A stretch of 64,000 bases of DNA from Betaproteobacteria bacterium TMED22. GTDB taxonomy: Bacteria > Pseudomonadota > Gammaproteobacteria > Burkholderiales > Eutrophovitaceae. Made by a program: the position numbers and the translations under genes. Position 1 is the stretch's first letter. Each line of letters starts with the position of its first letter. This document shows positions 41,640-52,296 of this stretch, in pieces. The notes beneath the pieces were generated by a model. It was not told the origin of the DNA. It saw nothing but the letters and a program-made list of their open reading frames with translations, and searched no databases. The stretch is taken from positions 98,711 to 162,710 of the forward strand of contig NHCB01000007.1 of assembly GCA_002167745.1 (NCBI GenBank), read 5' to 3'.

Positions 41640-42554
41640 TCACTCATATCCAAAATATTTAATCGATTTTGAGTCATCGACCCAACCTTTCTTTACTTTA
41701 ACCCATAATTTTAAAAAAACTTTACCATTGAAAAAGTATTCCATTTCCACACGGGCCTTAGTGCCAATAGTTTTTAATTTACTACCCTGCGCGCCGATAA
41801 TCATTCCCTTGTGCGCATTTTTCGCGACAACAATCGTCGCATTAATACTACGTAGCCCCTTATTCACTGTAAATTCTTCAATCTCTACTGCTACGCCATA
41901 AGGGATCTCGTCTCCCATTAAATGAAATAACTTCTCTCGAATGATTTCAGCCGCAAAAAACCGCTCAGGTCTATCGGTTAACGCATACTCGTCATAACTG
42001 GGCTTTCCCATTGAGAGATTTGCTTGTATTGAGGATATGAGTTCACCTATACCAGTCATTCGTTTTGCGCTAGTTGGAACAATATCGGCAAATGCAAAAA
42101 GATCATTTACTCTTTCGATAAATGGCAACGCTTCATTGGGAGAAGATAGCTGATCAATCTTACTAATAGTGCAAATAACAGGAATGTCCTCAGGAAACAT
42201 TTCGATCAATTTCAAATCATCCTTTTGTATAAGGCCAGCCTCCATCACAAAGACAACCACATCAACGTCCGTCAGGCTGCTCGATACCGACCGATTCATT
42301 GCGCTATTAAGCATTGACCTGTGAGTTAACTGAAACCCAGGCGTATCCAGAAACTGTATCTGAGATTTATCATCAGAATAAACACCTAGTATTTTGTGAC
42401 GAGTCGTTTGGGCCTTACGAGAAACTATACTAAGTTTTATTCCTAATAATGCATTCAACAAGCTGGATTTGCCAGCATTGGGTACACCGATTACAGCAAC
42501 TGACCCAACTAACATACTTGGCACCTCCAGCTCTGAAACGGGCCCATCACTCAT
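41640..42554 (-). CDS. era: GTPase Era
   Basis: GVPNAGKSSLLNALLG, DTPGFQL, KH domain KGMIIGAQGSKLKTIGTKAR. Confidence 0.97.
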   Translation of the reverse strand: MSDGPVSELEVPSMLVGSVAVIGVPNAGKSSLLNALLGIKLSIVSRKAQTTRHKILGVYSDDKSQIQFLDTPGFQLTHRSMLNSAMNRSVSSSLTDVDVVVFVMEAGLIQKDDLKLIEMFPEDIPVICTISKIDQLSSPNEALPFIERVNDLFAFADIVPTSAKRMTGIGELISSIQANLSMGKPSYDEYALTDRPERFFAAEIIREKLFHLMGDEIPYGVAVEIEEFTVNKGLRSINATIVVAKNAHKGMIIGAQGSKLKTIGTKARVEMEYFFNGKVFLKLWVKVKKGWVDDSKSIKYFGYE

Positions 42555-42561
42555 GAGTCAC

Positions 42562-43233
42562 CTAAGCTTCCTGCTCGGAAATTAATTTGTATGCCAATCT
42601 CGCCGCGTCTTGCTCAGCCGAGCGCCTACTCCGGCCTTTTCCTCGAGCCACTATATCAAACCTCGCAACTCGACAAGACACAACAAATTCCTGATCGTGT
42701 GCTTCTCCGAGTATATCAATCACTCGATAATCCGGTAACGCTACACGCATCCCTTGCAGGAATTCCTGTAATTTTGTTTTAGGGTCTTTGCTCAACTCAC
42801 TCGGATCAGTACTCTTTATATATGAAGAATACAAGTGCCTAATCACCCGCTCTACCGCCTCAAATCCAGAATCAAGGTAGATGGCACCAAATAGAGCTTC
42901 AACGGCGTCAGAGAGAATAGAGGGGCGATTACTTCCACCAGTTTTCTCTTCCCCTGCCCCTAATTTTAGGTGAACACCAAGATCAAGATCCTTAGAAATA
43001 TGTGTTAACCCGTCCTGATCAACAAGGACTGATCGGACCCTAGTCAACTCACCTTCAGGAAGATCGCGATGCTGCTCGAAAAGATATCGACCAATAACCA
43101 GATTAAGGACCGCGTCTCCCAAGAATTCCAACCGTTCGTTATTTGGAGTTCCGAAAGATCGATGCGTTAGGGCTTGATCCAACAGAGACCGAGTACGGAA
43201 CGTATATTTGATTCTGTCCTCTAGCTCGTGCAT
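42562..43233 (-). CDS. rnc: Ribonuclease III
   Basis: NERLEFLGDAVLNLVI signature; C-terminal dsRBD. Confidence 0.97.
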   Translation of the reverse strand: MHELEDRIKYTFRTRSLLDQALTHRSFGTPNNERLEFLGDAVLNLVIGRYLFEQHRDLPEGELTRVRSVLVDQDGLTHISKDLDLGVHLKLGAGEEKTGGSNRPSILSDAVEALFGAIYLDSGFEAVERVIRHLYSSYIKSTDPSELSKDPKTKLQEFLQGMRVALPDYRVIDILGEAHDQEFVVSCRVARFDIVARGKGRSRRSAEQDAARLAYKLISEQEA

Positions 43234-43266
43234 TTCTGTCCTTAGCCTAAAACTAGAAAAAACGAA

Positions 43267-44064
43267 TTACTTTAACCAAGTGGCTGAACGCGAAAACTCT
43301 CCAGAATTCCAAACCACCATGAATGCCCGTCCAATAATATGATCATCTGGAACAAAGCCCCAATACCGACTGTCAGAACTTGAATCGCGATTATCGCCCA
43401 TTACAAAATAGTGTTCATCAGGTATGGTACATATGAAACCTGTGTCACTAAAGACACATTTATCACGACCACTGAACTGCCGAACACCTACCAAACGTAC
43501 GCTTGGCTCCATTGGCTCGACTAAAGTTAAATGCTCTTCCTCACCAAATTTTTCTGAAAATTGCCACGCAGTGGTATAGGAATTTCTGTCGGAATATTGG
43601 TAGTCCTCCAATCTGGTAGTCTCAACAGCCTCACCGTTAATTGTAAGGCGTTTGTTTCGATATTCAATACGATCCCCAGGCAAGCCAACAATCCTCTTTA
43701 TGTAATCTAGCGTCTTATCTCGTGGATATCGAAACACAACAATATCTCCCCTGCCCACATCACCTGTAGGAATCAATTTCGTATTAAGAATTGGGAGTCT
43801 AATCCCGTAACTGGATTTTGTTACCAAGATATAGTCACCGACAAGTAAGGTTGGGATCATGGATCCAGAAGGAATTTTAAAGGGCTCAACTAAAAAGGAT
43901 CTGAGCAAAAATACAGCGAGAATAACCGGGAAAAAGCTTTTGGAATATTCAACCCACCAAGGATCTTTTTCGACAGATCTTTTCTTTGCGAACCATAGCC
44001 GATCGACGAGAGATACCAAACCAGTTAACAGCAGCAAAAACAGCATTAAGATAGCAAATTTCAT
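43267..44064 (-). CDS. lepB: Signal peptidase I
   Basis: IPSGSMIPTLLVGDYILV, GDIVVFRYPRDKTLDYIKRIVGLPGD, GDNRDSSSDSRYWG. Confidence 0.97.
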   Translation of the reverse strand: MKFAILMLFLLLLTGLVSLVDRLWFAKKRSVEKDPWWVEYSKSFFPVILAVFLLRSFLVEPFKIPSGSMIPTLLVGDYILVTKSSYGIRLPILNTKLIPTGDVGRGDIVVFRYPRDKTLDYIKRIVGLPGDRIEYRNKRLTINGEAVETTRLEDYQYSDRNSYTTAWQFSEKFGEEEHLTLVEPMEPSVRLVGVRQFSGRDKCVFSDTGFICTIPDEHYFVMGDNRDSSSDSRYWGFVPDDHIIGRAFMVVWNSGEFSRSATWLK

Positions 44065-44087
44065 TTCAGTCCCTCGTTCTTATGGCA

Positions 44088-45875
44088 TCAATCAACCTGC
44101 AAAATCGCCAGAAACGCCTCTTGCGGAATTTCTACTGACCCGACTTGTTTCATGCGGCGTTTACCAGCTTTTTGTTTTTCTAGTAATTTTTTCTTTCGCG
44201 AGACGTCCCCACCATAGCATTTAGCAAGTACATTCTTGCGCAAAGCCTTTACATTCTCTCGAGAAACAATTTGCGATCCGATAGCTGCCTGAACTGCAAC
44301 ATCAAACATTTGCCGAGGTATCAAACTACGCATACGAGATGCTAAATCGCGACCTCTGATAACGGAATTAGCGCGATGCACAATCAAAGATAAGGCATCG
44401 ACTCGCTCACTGTTAATTAAGATATCCAGCTTACACAAATCGTCAGCTCTATATTCCTTGAATTCATAATCTAAGGATGCATAGCCTCTCGAAACTGACT
44501 TTAGCTTATCAAAAAAATCTAATACGACCTCATTGAGTGGTAGTTCATAAGATAGCATCACCTGACGACCCAAATACTGCATGTTTTTTTGGATACCTCT
44601 TTTGTTATTACACAGAGTCATTACTGGACCAACATAATCTTGCGGTAATAAGATATTCGCGGTAATGATAGGCTCACGAATCTCGGCTATCCTTCCTAAG
44701 TCGGGCAATTTCGATGGGTTTTCAACATCTAAAATAGCGCCATCCTTCATTAAAACCTGATACACCACTGTGGGCGCAGTAGTGATTAGATTCATGTCGT
44801 ACTCTCGTTCGAGTCGCTCCTGAACGATATCTAAATGAAGTAGACCTAAAAAACCACATCGAAACCCAAATCCTAGGGCCTGGGATGTCTCCGCCTCAAA
44901 CTGCAAGCTGGCGTCATTCAGTTGAAGTTTTTCTAAAGCATCTCTTAACGAATCATATTCGTTTGATTCCACCGGATATAAACCCGCAAACACTTGGGAT
45001 TTAACCTCCTTAAACCCTGGAAGCGCTTCCTGCGCAGGATTTTTAGCTAAGGTTATCGTGTCCCCTACTTTCGCAGCCTGCAGCTCTTTCACTCCAGAAA
45101 TCACGAAACCCACTTCACCTGCCGATAACTTATCCCGAGCGATTGATCGTGGTGTAAAGACACCAACTTGTTCACATTGATGAGTCGTTTGATTAGCCAT
45201 CAATCGAATTTGATCTTTCGCCTTAAGTTCTCCATCTATCATTCTAATGAGCATGACCACACCGACATAATTGTCGAACCAAGAATCAATAATCAGTGCT
45301 TTCAATGGTGCATTAGGGTCGCCCTTAGGTGGTGGTATATCTTGAACCACCTTATCTAAGAGGTCCTTAACCCCTTGGCCAGTCTTCGCACTAGCTGTTA
45401 ACGCGCCTACGGCAGGTATACCGACAATATCTTCAATTTCTTCGATCACACGATCAGGATCCGCTGAAGGCAAATCGATCTTATTAAGCGCCGGAATAAC
45501 ATCAACCCCAAGATCGATCGCTGTATAGCAATTAGCAACCGTTTGCGCCTCGACCCCTTGAGAGGCGTCGACGACGAGCAACGCTCCTTCGCAAGCCGAA
45601 AGCGAACGAGAAACTTCGTAAGAGAAATCAACATGTCCTGGAGTATCGATTAGGTTTAATTGATAAGTCTGCCCATCGGACGCTTTGAAGCTCAGTGTCG
45701 CAGTCTGAGCTTTGATCGTAATACCACGCTCTCGTTCTAAGTCCATCGAATCAAGAACTTGAGATTCCATCTCTCGGTCACTTAGTCCGCCACAGGTTTG
45801 AATAAAACGATCCGCCAGCGTCGACTTTCCATGATCGATATGGGCAATAATTGAAAAGTTTCTAATATGTCGCAT
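44088..45875 (-). CDS. lepA: Elongation factor 4
   Basis: [26 protein letters not shown]; LepA-specific C-terminus. Confidence 0.97.
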   Translation of the reverse strand: MRHIRNFSIIAHIDHGKSTLADRFIQTCGGLSDREMESQVLDSMDLERERGITIKAQTATLSFKASDGQTYQLNLIDTPGHVDFSYEVSRSLSACEGALLVVDASQGVEAQTVANCYTAIDLGVDVIPALNKIDLPSADPDRVIEEIEDIVGIPAVGALTASAKTGQGVKDLLDKVVQDIPPPKGDPNAPLKALIIDSWFDNYVGVVMLIRMIDGELKAKDQIRLMANQTTHQCEQVGVFTPRSIARDKLSAGEVGFVISGVKELQAAKVGDTITLAKNPAQEALPGFKEVKSQVFAGLYPVESNEYDSLRDALEKLQLNDASLQFEAETSQALGFGFRCGFLGLLHLDIVQERLEREYDMNLITTAPTVVYQVLMKDGAILDVENPSKLPDLGRIAEIREPIITANILLPQDYVGPVMTLCNNKRGIQKNMQYLGRQVMLSYELPLNEVVLDFFDKLKSVSRGYASLDYEFKEYRADDLCKLDILINSERVDALSLIVHRANSVIRGRDLASRMRSLIPRQMFDVAVQAAIGSQIVSRENVKALRKNVLAKCYGGDVSRKKKLLEKQKAGKRRMKQVGSVEIPQEAFLAILQVD

Positions 45876-45908
45876 TAAAGAAGCACGACGACGTGCCCAC
45901 AATATGTA

Positions 45909-45936
45909 AAGGGGGAATTCTACCGGATTCCCCCTT
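45909..45936 (-). terminator. Hairpin, possible mucD terminator
   Basis: AAGGGGGAAT / ATTCCCCCTT inverted repeat, 8-nt loop; weak U-tract on the minus strand. Confidence 0.5.
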
Positions 45937-45967
45937 CTCTCGATACTTCTTAAAGGCGATCAAAAGA

Positions 45968-47389
45968 CTACTTTGACTTTAACCTTATCGGAACATATAG
46001 CGACCCAGCACCCCTTTGAATTAATAAAGCCACGCTACGTGCATTTTCGTAACTTTCCATTAATTTTTTAAATTGAGCGACAGATGTAACATCGTCATTA
46101 TTTAACGCCAACACTATATCCCCCGTTCTCAATCCAGCCTGTTCTCCTGCCCCAGCAACACGATCTATCAAAACGCCACTTTCGAGTTCAAGCTCCCTAA
46201 GTTTAGACAGATCTATATCCGACACCGCAAGCCCCAACTGTTCAATGACGTTCGAAGTACTGGCTTTAGGACTATTAGTCTGAGCCTGAGCGGTATTATC
46301 AGGAGGAATTTCACCTACGGTTAACGTCAACGTTTTTGACTTTTTATTTCGCCATACCTCTACCTCTACGGTTTTTCCTGGCCGAGTTTGACCAACAATG
46401 CGAGGTAGATCGTTGGAAGTTTCCACTTCAGTTCCGTCAAACGTTAAAATAATGTCTGACGTTGCAATGCCTGCCATGCTTGCAGCAGCGCCTTTTTCAA
46501 CCCGACTGACCAACGCACCTCTTGGTCGATCTAATCCGAAGGATTCAGCTAGTTCTGCCGTGACCTCTTGGATAACAACGCCAATGCGCCCTCGCTTGAC
46601 CCGACCATCCAAACGTAACTGGTCAGCAACGTCTACGGCTACATCGATTGGTATGGCAAATGACAACCCCATAAATCCGCCTGTACGGCTATAAATCTGA
46701 GCGTTGATGCCAACGACCTCGCCTTCCAGATTAAATAACGGTCCACCAGAGTTTCCTGGGTTGATCGCTACGTCTGTCTGTATAAACGGTACGTAGTTTT
46801 CCTGCGGAAGCGATCGTCCTTTGGCACTGACAATTCCAGCGGTAACAGTGCTCTCGAACCCAAAAGGAGATCCAATAGCCAATACCCAATCACCCACCCG
46901 CAGCTTTTCTGGATCTCCAATACTCACAAACGGCAAATCCGATGCCTCAATTTTTATCACTGCGACGTCTGTTCGTTTGTCAACGCCAATCACTTTAGCG
47001 GGATATTCGCGCTTGTCATTTAATTTTACGGTTATATCGTCTGCGGCAGCGACAACGTGAGAGTTAGTTAAAATGTAACCGTCGCTGGTGAAAATAAATC
47101 CAGATCCCAGAGACCGGGACTCACGCTTGCTCCCTTCAGGCGGAGCAAATCTGCGAAAGAAATCATAAAACGGATCGTCTTCAGGGACAGGAATATTACT
47201 TGGCTGATCAATTTGAGTTTTGGTGCTAATGTTTACGACTTTAACCCCCTGCTCCTCAACCAAGTCAGCAAAACTTGGGAGCTCTACCGCCGCAACGTGA
47301 GTCATTTGCACAAGAGCCAGAAATGTTAAACCGATTTTTAAAGCAACTTTCACTCTTCTTCTCCTTCTGTATTCCCGATTATATTTCAA
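45968..47389 (-). CDS. mucD: DegP/MucD-family periplasmic serine protease (two PDZ domains)
   Basis: LGSGFIFTSDGYILTNSHVV, NPGNSGGPLFN catalytic Ser; two C-terminal PDZ regions. Confidence 0.95.
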   Translation of the reverse strand: MKYNREYRRRRRVKVALKIGLTFLALVQMTHVAAVELPSFADLVEEQGVKVVNISTKTQIDQPSNIPVPEDDPFYDFFRRFAPPEGSKRESRSLGSGFIFTSDGYILTNSHVVAAADDITVKLNDKREYPAKVIGVDKRTDVAVIKIEASDLPFVSIGDPEKLRVGDWVLAIGSPFGFESTVTAGIVSAKGRSLPQENYVPFIQTDVAINPGNSGGPLFNLEGEVVGINAQIYSRTGGFMGLSFAIPIDVAVDVADQLRLDGRVKRGRIGVVIQEVTAELAESFGLDRPRGALVSRVEKGAAASMAGIATSDIILTFDGTEVETSNDLPRIVGQTRPGKTVEVEVWRNKKSKTLTLTVGEIPPDNTAQAQTNSPKASTSNVIEQLGLAVSDIDLSKLRELELESGVLIDRVAGAGEQAGLRTGDIVLALNNDDVTSVAQFKKLMESYENARSVALLIQRGAGSLYVPIRLKSK

Positions 47390-47410
47390 TTATTACTGCT
47401 AAATCTTAGC

Positions 47411-48400
47411 TCAGTACCTTACTAACGAGTCACCAATTTGCTTAACAGTATTCGCTGGAACATCACCAAGAACAGTGACAAACTGATCGTCCAGAACTCT
47501 CCTGTATACATTTAAAGACCCCTCTTTACCCAAGCCAGTCCGAAACCCGTTATTACGTCTCGAGTCTATGAATACTGATACGGCAGCGAATCCATCAGAG
47601 AACACTAATTGGATCCGAGAGCCGGCACCACCAACCTCCTTTTGCAATTCCATTATCTGCTTAAACCCAGGTGGCGGCTCACTGACTGCCCACAATCTTT
47701 CAGAGGCAGCCGTTCTGAGTTGACTCCTCGCTCTGCGATCCATCCTCCACGCCATCGCTTCATCTTCGTACGTCGAACGAGTCATATCCACTGTTATATG
47801 ATCGCCTATTGATATCTCAGTAAACATAATTTGCTCGACAAGCTCATTGCGGTCGGTATACATCTGAGCCTTGATCTGCAAACCAGTTTTTTGGTCTATC
47901 CATAGCTCGTGGCGATACCGTAATTTGTCTCGTGGAAGAAGTGTTATGTGCGTTGCAAACCGTCCCGCTATACGATCAACGTTTCCAACATAGACGTCGT
48001 AGTTTTGACCAACGGTGGCCAACTGGTCCTCAGTTAACGAGGGGAAACTTCGTTCCTCCACGCCAAACTTGCTTTTTACGAGTTTATCACCGGGCAGATA
48101 GACTAAAATCCTATCGTCGGTCCGCGTTATCTCAAGTGGATCCCCGTTTAGCCGCTCAATCTTCTCTAGCTCCTGAGATCCGCCGCCATGATGGGTAATC
48201 CTACACGTTTCAAAGTGATCACCTTTTTGAAGGACGAAAACTCCAGTAAAATTTAGGGAGCGGCCGGCATAGGCCACTTGATTTAATGCCGTAACTGCAT
48301 CGTGTTGGCTTAGCTTTTGGGGCTGGCTAAGGGCTGATCCACAGAACACGCTAGCAAGTAACATTAGACCAGCCGTTAGCGACGTGCTTCGCACCGTCAT
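47411..48400 (-). CDS. rseB: Sigma-E regulatory protein RseB/MucB
   Basis: Signal peptide; LNFTGVFVLQKGDHFETCRITHHGGG...EKIERLNGDPLEI. Confidence 0.9.
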   Translation of the reverse strand: MTVRSTSLTAGLMLLASVFCGSALSQPQKLSQHDAVTALNQVAYAGRSLNFTGVFVLQKGDHFETCRITHHGGGSQELEKIERLNGDPLEITRTDDRILVYLPGDKLVKSKFGVEERSFPSLTEDQLATVGQNYDVYVGNVDRIAGRFATHITLLPRDKLRYRHELWIDQKTGLQIKAQMYTDRNELVEQIMFTEISIGDHITVDMTRSTYEDEAMAWRMDRRARSQLRTAASERLWAVSEPPPGFKQIMELQKEVGGAGSRIQLVFSDGFAAVSVFIDSRRNNGFRTGLGKEGSLNVYRRVLDDQFVTVLGDVPANTVKQIGDSLVRY

Positions 48401-48416
48401 TGCGCCACAAACAATG

Positions 48417-48905
48417 TTACTCACCTGAGCTACCATCGAGGGCACTTGACCCTAGCCCCCTCGGATTGACCTTGCGATGCGCTGCCAAATACTCAGAGAT
48501 GGCTTCATCGTAAGCTTCTTCCAAGGCAACCTGCTGTTGCTGAGAGACAAAGTCGCGTTTCGCTATTCGGATGTCCACCGGACTATTTTCAGAGACTCCT
48601 AACCAACCAACAAATCCCATGACAACAAACGAAGCGGCTACCTTCATCCAAGACACGTCGACAACGCGCCGGACGAACCCCGTTTTCGGCGCTATCACAA
48701 TCGGCTCTTTGTCTAACGCTGCCTTGAAACGATCCCGGGAAAGACCGGATCTGGCCTCGGAACGCACTACGTCTCCTATCACATGATAGCGTCTCCAAGT
48801 TTCAAGCGCCTCGGATGAATGCTTAACAGCCTTGTAAGTGGCCGCCTCGCTACGGTCATCCATCTCACCGTCGACAAGACCGGATATTTTTTCGTTCTCT
48901 ACCAT
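48417..48905 (-). CDS. rseA: Anti-sigma-E factor RseA/MucA
   Basis: EKISGLVDGEMDDRSEA...TWRRYHVIGDVVR, central TM helix; downstream of rpoE. Confidence 0.9.
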   Translation of the reverse strand: MVENEKISGLVDGEMDDRSEAATYKAVKHSSEALETWRRYHVIGDVVRSEARSGLSRDRFKAALDKEPIVIAPKTGFVRRVVDVSWMKVAASFVVMGFVGWLGVSENSPVDIRIAKRDFVSQQQQVALEEAYDEAISEYLAAHRKVNPRGLGSSALDGSSGE

Positions 48906-49498
48906 CGTCTGCCTTCTCCCACATCTAACATAGGTTTAATTTTTTGCGATATTGCTTCTCGAGCTCTGAATATACGAGACCTCACAGTACCAATCGGGCA
49001 CCCCATAGATTCGGCTATGTCTTCGTAGCTCATACCTTCTATTTCCCGAAGCATGATAGCCTCGCGAAGGTCCGCCGGTAACTCATCCATGGTTTTGTTG
49101 ACTGTCTCAGCAATCTGCTTAGTAACAAGCTCAGACTCAGGAGTCGTCGCGTCACTCATGAAGCTGTCTTCCTCGAAGTCGTCGTCGTCATTCTTTTCAA
49201 ATTGCGTCATTGATATCGGCCGCTTTGAGGCCGCCACCAAGTGATTTTTCGCGGTATTCACGGCGATCCTATAAAGCCACGTATAAAAAGCACTGTCGCC
49301 TCGAAAAGAAGCTAATGCTCGATACGCTTTGATAAAGGACTCTTGAACGATGTCCTCTACCTCTGCTTCGGATCGAACGAAACGAGAAACCAATCTGCTG
49401 ACGCGCCGCTGATATTTGGTAAACAACATCTCGAAGGCGACCTTATCCCCGCGCTGAACACGCTGAACAAGGCTGTGGTCTTTCTCTCGCTCTGTCAT
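48899..49498 (-). CDS. rpoE: RNA polymerase sigma factor RpoE/AlgU (core start; in-frame ATG also at 49576)
   Basis: LVQRVQRGDKVAFEMLFTKYQRRV, VEDIVQESFIKAYRALASFRGDSAFYTWLYRIAVNTAKN, EGMSYEDIAESMGCPIGTVRSRIFRARE. Confidence 0.95.
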   Translation of the reverse strand: MTEREKDHSLVQRVQRGDKVAFEMLFTKYQRRVSRLVSRFVRSEAEVEDIVQESFIKAYRALASFRGDSAFYTWLYRIAVNTAKNHLVAASKRPISMTQFEKNDDDDFEEDSFMSDATTPESELVTKQIAETVNKTMDELPADLREAIMLREIEGMSYEDIAESMGCPIGTVRSRIFRAREAISQKIKPMLDVGEGRRW

Positions 49499-49608
49499 AA
49501 CGACGAGCTTATCAGATTGTTGTTTTTTAGTACCATTTTGCGGAAGGTCTAAATACGCATTTAACGATAAATCCATGGTAAAGCCCCTATAATTTAAAGA
49601 TACAGGAG

Positions 49609-49637
49609 TGAGACTGCCCGAAAGTGGCAGGAGTTCC
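49609..49637 (-). promoter_or_regulatory. Putative sigma-E-type promoter for the rpoE operon
   Basis: Minus strand GGAACTC-N17-TCTCA, similar to GGAACTT-N16/17-TCTRA; upstream of the rpoE start. Confidence 0.6.
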
Positions 49638-49749
49638 CTAAATTTTATCCGTAACGAAACAAATTAGATCAACCCCAGTTTTTCTATGTCTAGAAGCATA
49701 ATTACGATACCCTAGAGCAGTATTAATACTTTTCCCATTATAGACTGTA

Positions 49750-51330
49750 GTGATCAATTTTGACGTAGTAATTCTTGGCAGCGGTTTAGCAGGATTGGCG
49801 AGTGCACTAAAGTTAGCGCCAAATCGTAAGGTCGCGATCGTAACAAAAAAGACGATGCTCGATGGCGCTAGTAACTGGGCCCAAGGTGGAATCGCAGCTG
49901 TAGTAGATGCTTTTGACACTCACGAGTCACACGTTAACGATACGATGGTAGCGGGGGCACACTTGAGTGATCCGAACGTTACACGACTGGTCGTCGAAAA
50001 AGGTGCTGCTGGAATAGATTGGCTAATAGGCCAAGGCGTGAACTTTACAAAAGACAAAAACACATCCTCGGGACTCCATCTAACGATGGAAGGAGGACAT
50101 AGTTTCCGACGTATTATTCACGCGAAAGATGCGACAGGACATGCCGTACAAACAACCCTCGAAGAGCGGGCCCGATTGCACCCGAACATTACCATCTTAG
50201 AAAATCATGTGGGTATTGACCTAATCACAACGATCGACTCAAACACGGGGTGCACTGTTTGCTGTGGAATCTACGTTCTTGACTCCAATAAAGATTCCGT
50301 CGTTGCGATCCAAGCGCCCATAGTGATTTTAGCAACTGGTGGAGCGGGCAAAAGCTATTTATATACAACTAATCCAGACACATCCACCGGAGATGGAATT
50401 GCCATTGGATGGCGAGCCGGATGCAGTGTCTCAAATATGGAATTCATTCAATTTCATCCGACATGCTTGTACCATCCGGAAGCAAAATCGTTTTTGATTT
50501 CGGAGGCGCTTCGCGGCGAAGGTGGACTTTTATTGTTGCCAAATGGTCATCGGTTCATGCCTGAGTATGACTCTCGGGCCGAGTTGGCACCCAGAGATGT
50601 CGTTGCGAGGAGTATAGACGCGGAAATGAAAAAGCACGGTATTGATTGTGTTTACTTAGATATCTCCCATCGAGGTCTTAAATTCATAAAAGCACATTTC
50701 CCTAATATCTATAAACGTTGTTTAGAATTAGGGATTGACGCATCCAAACAGCCCATTCCAGTAGTACCTGCCGCCCATTACACATGTGGTGGGATAAATA
50801 CCACGCTCGATGGGCTCACGGACATTAACGGACTATATGCTGTTGGAGAGACAGCCCACACGGGTCTTCATGGTGCAAATCGACTAGCCAGTAACTCGCT
50901 ACTCGAATGTTTAGTCTTTTCAGAACAAGCAGCCAACCACATAATGAATTCATCAGAAAAACGTCTAGGAGCCATTAAGGAATGGGATGAGAGCCAAGTG
51001 ACGGATTCTGACGAAGAAGTTGTCATCGCTCACAATTGGGACGAGCTCAGAAGATTTATGTGGAATTATGTGGGTATCGTAAGGACCACGAAACGACTCG
51101 AGCGAGCAGAACATAGACTGAAATTTTTGACGGAAGAAATCAGAGATTATTATTCAAATTTTAGGGTCACACGTGATCTTTTAGAACTTCGGAACTTGGT
51201 TGAAGTTTCCCGCTTAATTGTTCGTTGCGCATTGCGGCGCCAAGAAAGTCGTGGCTTGCACTTCAGCGCAGATTATCCATCTCAAAATGATACGGCACTC
51301 AACACAATCTGCGATCCAAAGGACTCATAA
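49750..51330 (+). CDS. nadB: L-aspartate oxidase
   Basis: VVILGSGLAGLASALKL, NWAQGGIAAV, HYTCGGINTTLDG, GLHGANRLASNSLLE; divergent from rpoE. Confidence 0.96.
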   Translation: MINFDVVILGSGLAGLASALKLAPNRKVAIVTKKTMLDGASNWAQGGIAAVVDAFDTHESHVNDTMVAGAHLSDPNVTRLVVEKGAAGIDWLIGQGVNFTKDKNTSSGLHLTMEGGHSFRRIIHAKDATGHAVQTTLEERARLHPNITILENHVGIDLITTIDSNTGCTVCCGIYVLDSNKDSVVAIQAPIVILATGGAGKSYLYTTNPDTSTGDGIAIGWRAGCSVSNMEFIQFHPTCLYHPEAKSFLISEALRGEGGLLLLPNGHRFMPEYDSRAELAPRDVVARSIDAEMKKHGIDCVYLDISHRGLKFIKAHFPNIYKRCLELGIDASKQPIPVVPAAHYTCGGINTTLDGLTDINGLYAVGETAHTGLHGANRLASNSLLECLVFSEQAANHIMNSSEKRLGAIKEWDESQVTDSDEEVVIAHNWDELRRFMWNYVGIVRTTKRLERAEHRLKFLTEEIRDYYSNFRVTRDLLELRNLVEVSRLIVRCALRRQESRGLHFSADYPSQNDTALNTICDPKDS

Positions 51331-52295
51331 TGAACACACGAATAGAAATGCAAAAATTTAGATGGTCTTCAATTTTGAGCAAAGAAAACCAAGAAGAACA
51401 AAAGCAAGATCTTCGCGGCCCCAGGAATGATAAGGTATGGATTACACCCGTCTTTGGACAATCTGTCGTTAACGTTTCTGGGGAAGATGCGGAGGCATTT
51501 CTCGATGCGCAATTAACGATTGATATAAAAAATGTAAAAAGTAAATCACTAGTTCCATCAGGCTATTGCAATCCGAAGGGTCGGTTGATTGCCACGCCTC
51601 ACTTGATGCGTGGCGAAAGCTCGTTCAACCTACTTTTACCCGATGATTTAGTAAGTGAATTCATTTCACGAATTTCTCGATTTATTCTAAGATCAAAAGT
51701 CACATTAAGTGAGAATCATGAACTAGCAACAATTGGCGTAATTAGAAACGCTGGTGGCGAGGTGGAAACACCAGAATCTCAAGAGTCGAATATCGAGACT
51801 CTAAACGTAAATTCAACCCAAGGATTAATGTTATGTCCTTTTGAATCGATAGAGCCATTTTGGGCCAAAGCTACGACGATTTATTCATCATCCAGCCACG
51901 AACACTGGGAACTTGAAGACATCCGTAACGGAATAGTAAACGTCGGAAACGCTGTCAAAGAGCAGTTCTTGCCCCAAATGATTAATCTAGACAAAAGAGA
52001 CGGCGTAAGTTTTACGAAAGGGTGTTACCCAGGCCAAGAAATCGTTGCAAGAACAAAGTATCTTGGCTCTGTAAAAAGAAGGCTATGTCACTTTAAATCT
52101 AGCAAATTGATCAATCCAGGGACACCTATTTTGAATGCCGGAGGTTCGACTTGTGGAACAGTTTGCCAGACGGCAAGTAATTTTCAGCAAAATGATGCAT
52201 TTGAAGGGCTGGCCGTGATTCATGTGAATAACATCAATAATGAAACACTAACAACCTCTGACTCAATCGCGATTAATGACGTGACTTTTATCTAG
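51330..52295 (+). CDS. ygfZ: YgfZ/GcvT-like folate-binding protein
   Basis: KGCYPGQEIVARTKYLGSVKRRL signature; start may be 51348 (MQKFRWSS). Confidence 0.93.
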   Translation: MNTRIEMQKFRWSSILSKENQEEQKQDLRGPRNDKVWITPVFGQSVVNVSGEDAEAFLDAQLTIDIKNVKSKSLVPSGYCNPKGRLIATPHLMRGESSFNLLLPDDLVSEFISRISRFILRSKVTLSENHELATIGVIRNAGGEVETPESQESNIETLNVNSTQGLMLCPFESIEPFWAKATTIYSSSSHEHWELEDIRNGIVNVGNAVKEQFLPQMINLDKRDGVSFTKGCYPGQEIVARTKYLGSVKRRLCHFKSSKLINPGTPILNAGGSTCGTVCQTASNFQQNDAFEGLAVIHVNNINNETLTTSDSIAINDVTFI

Positions 52296-52296
52296 C

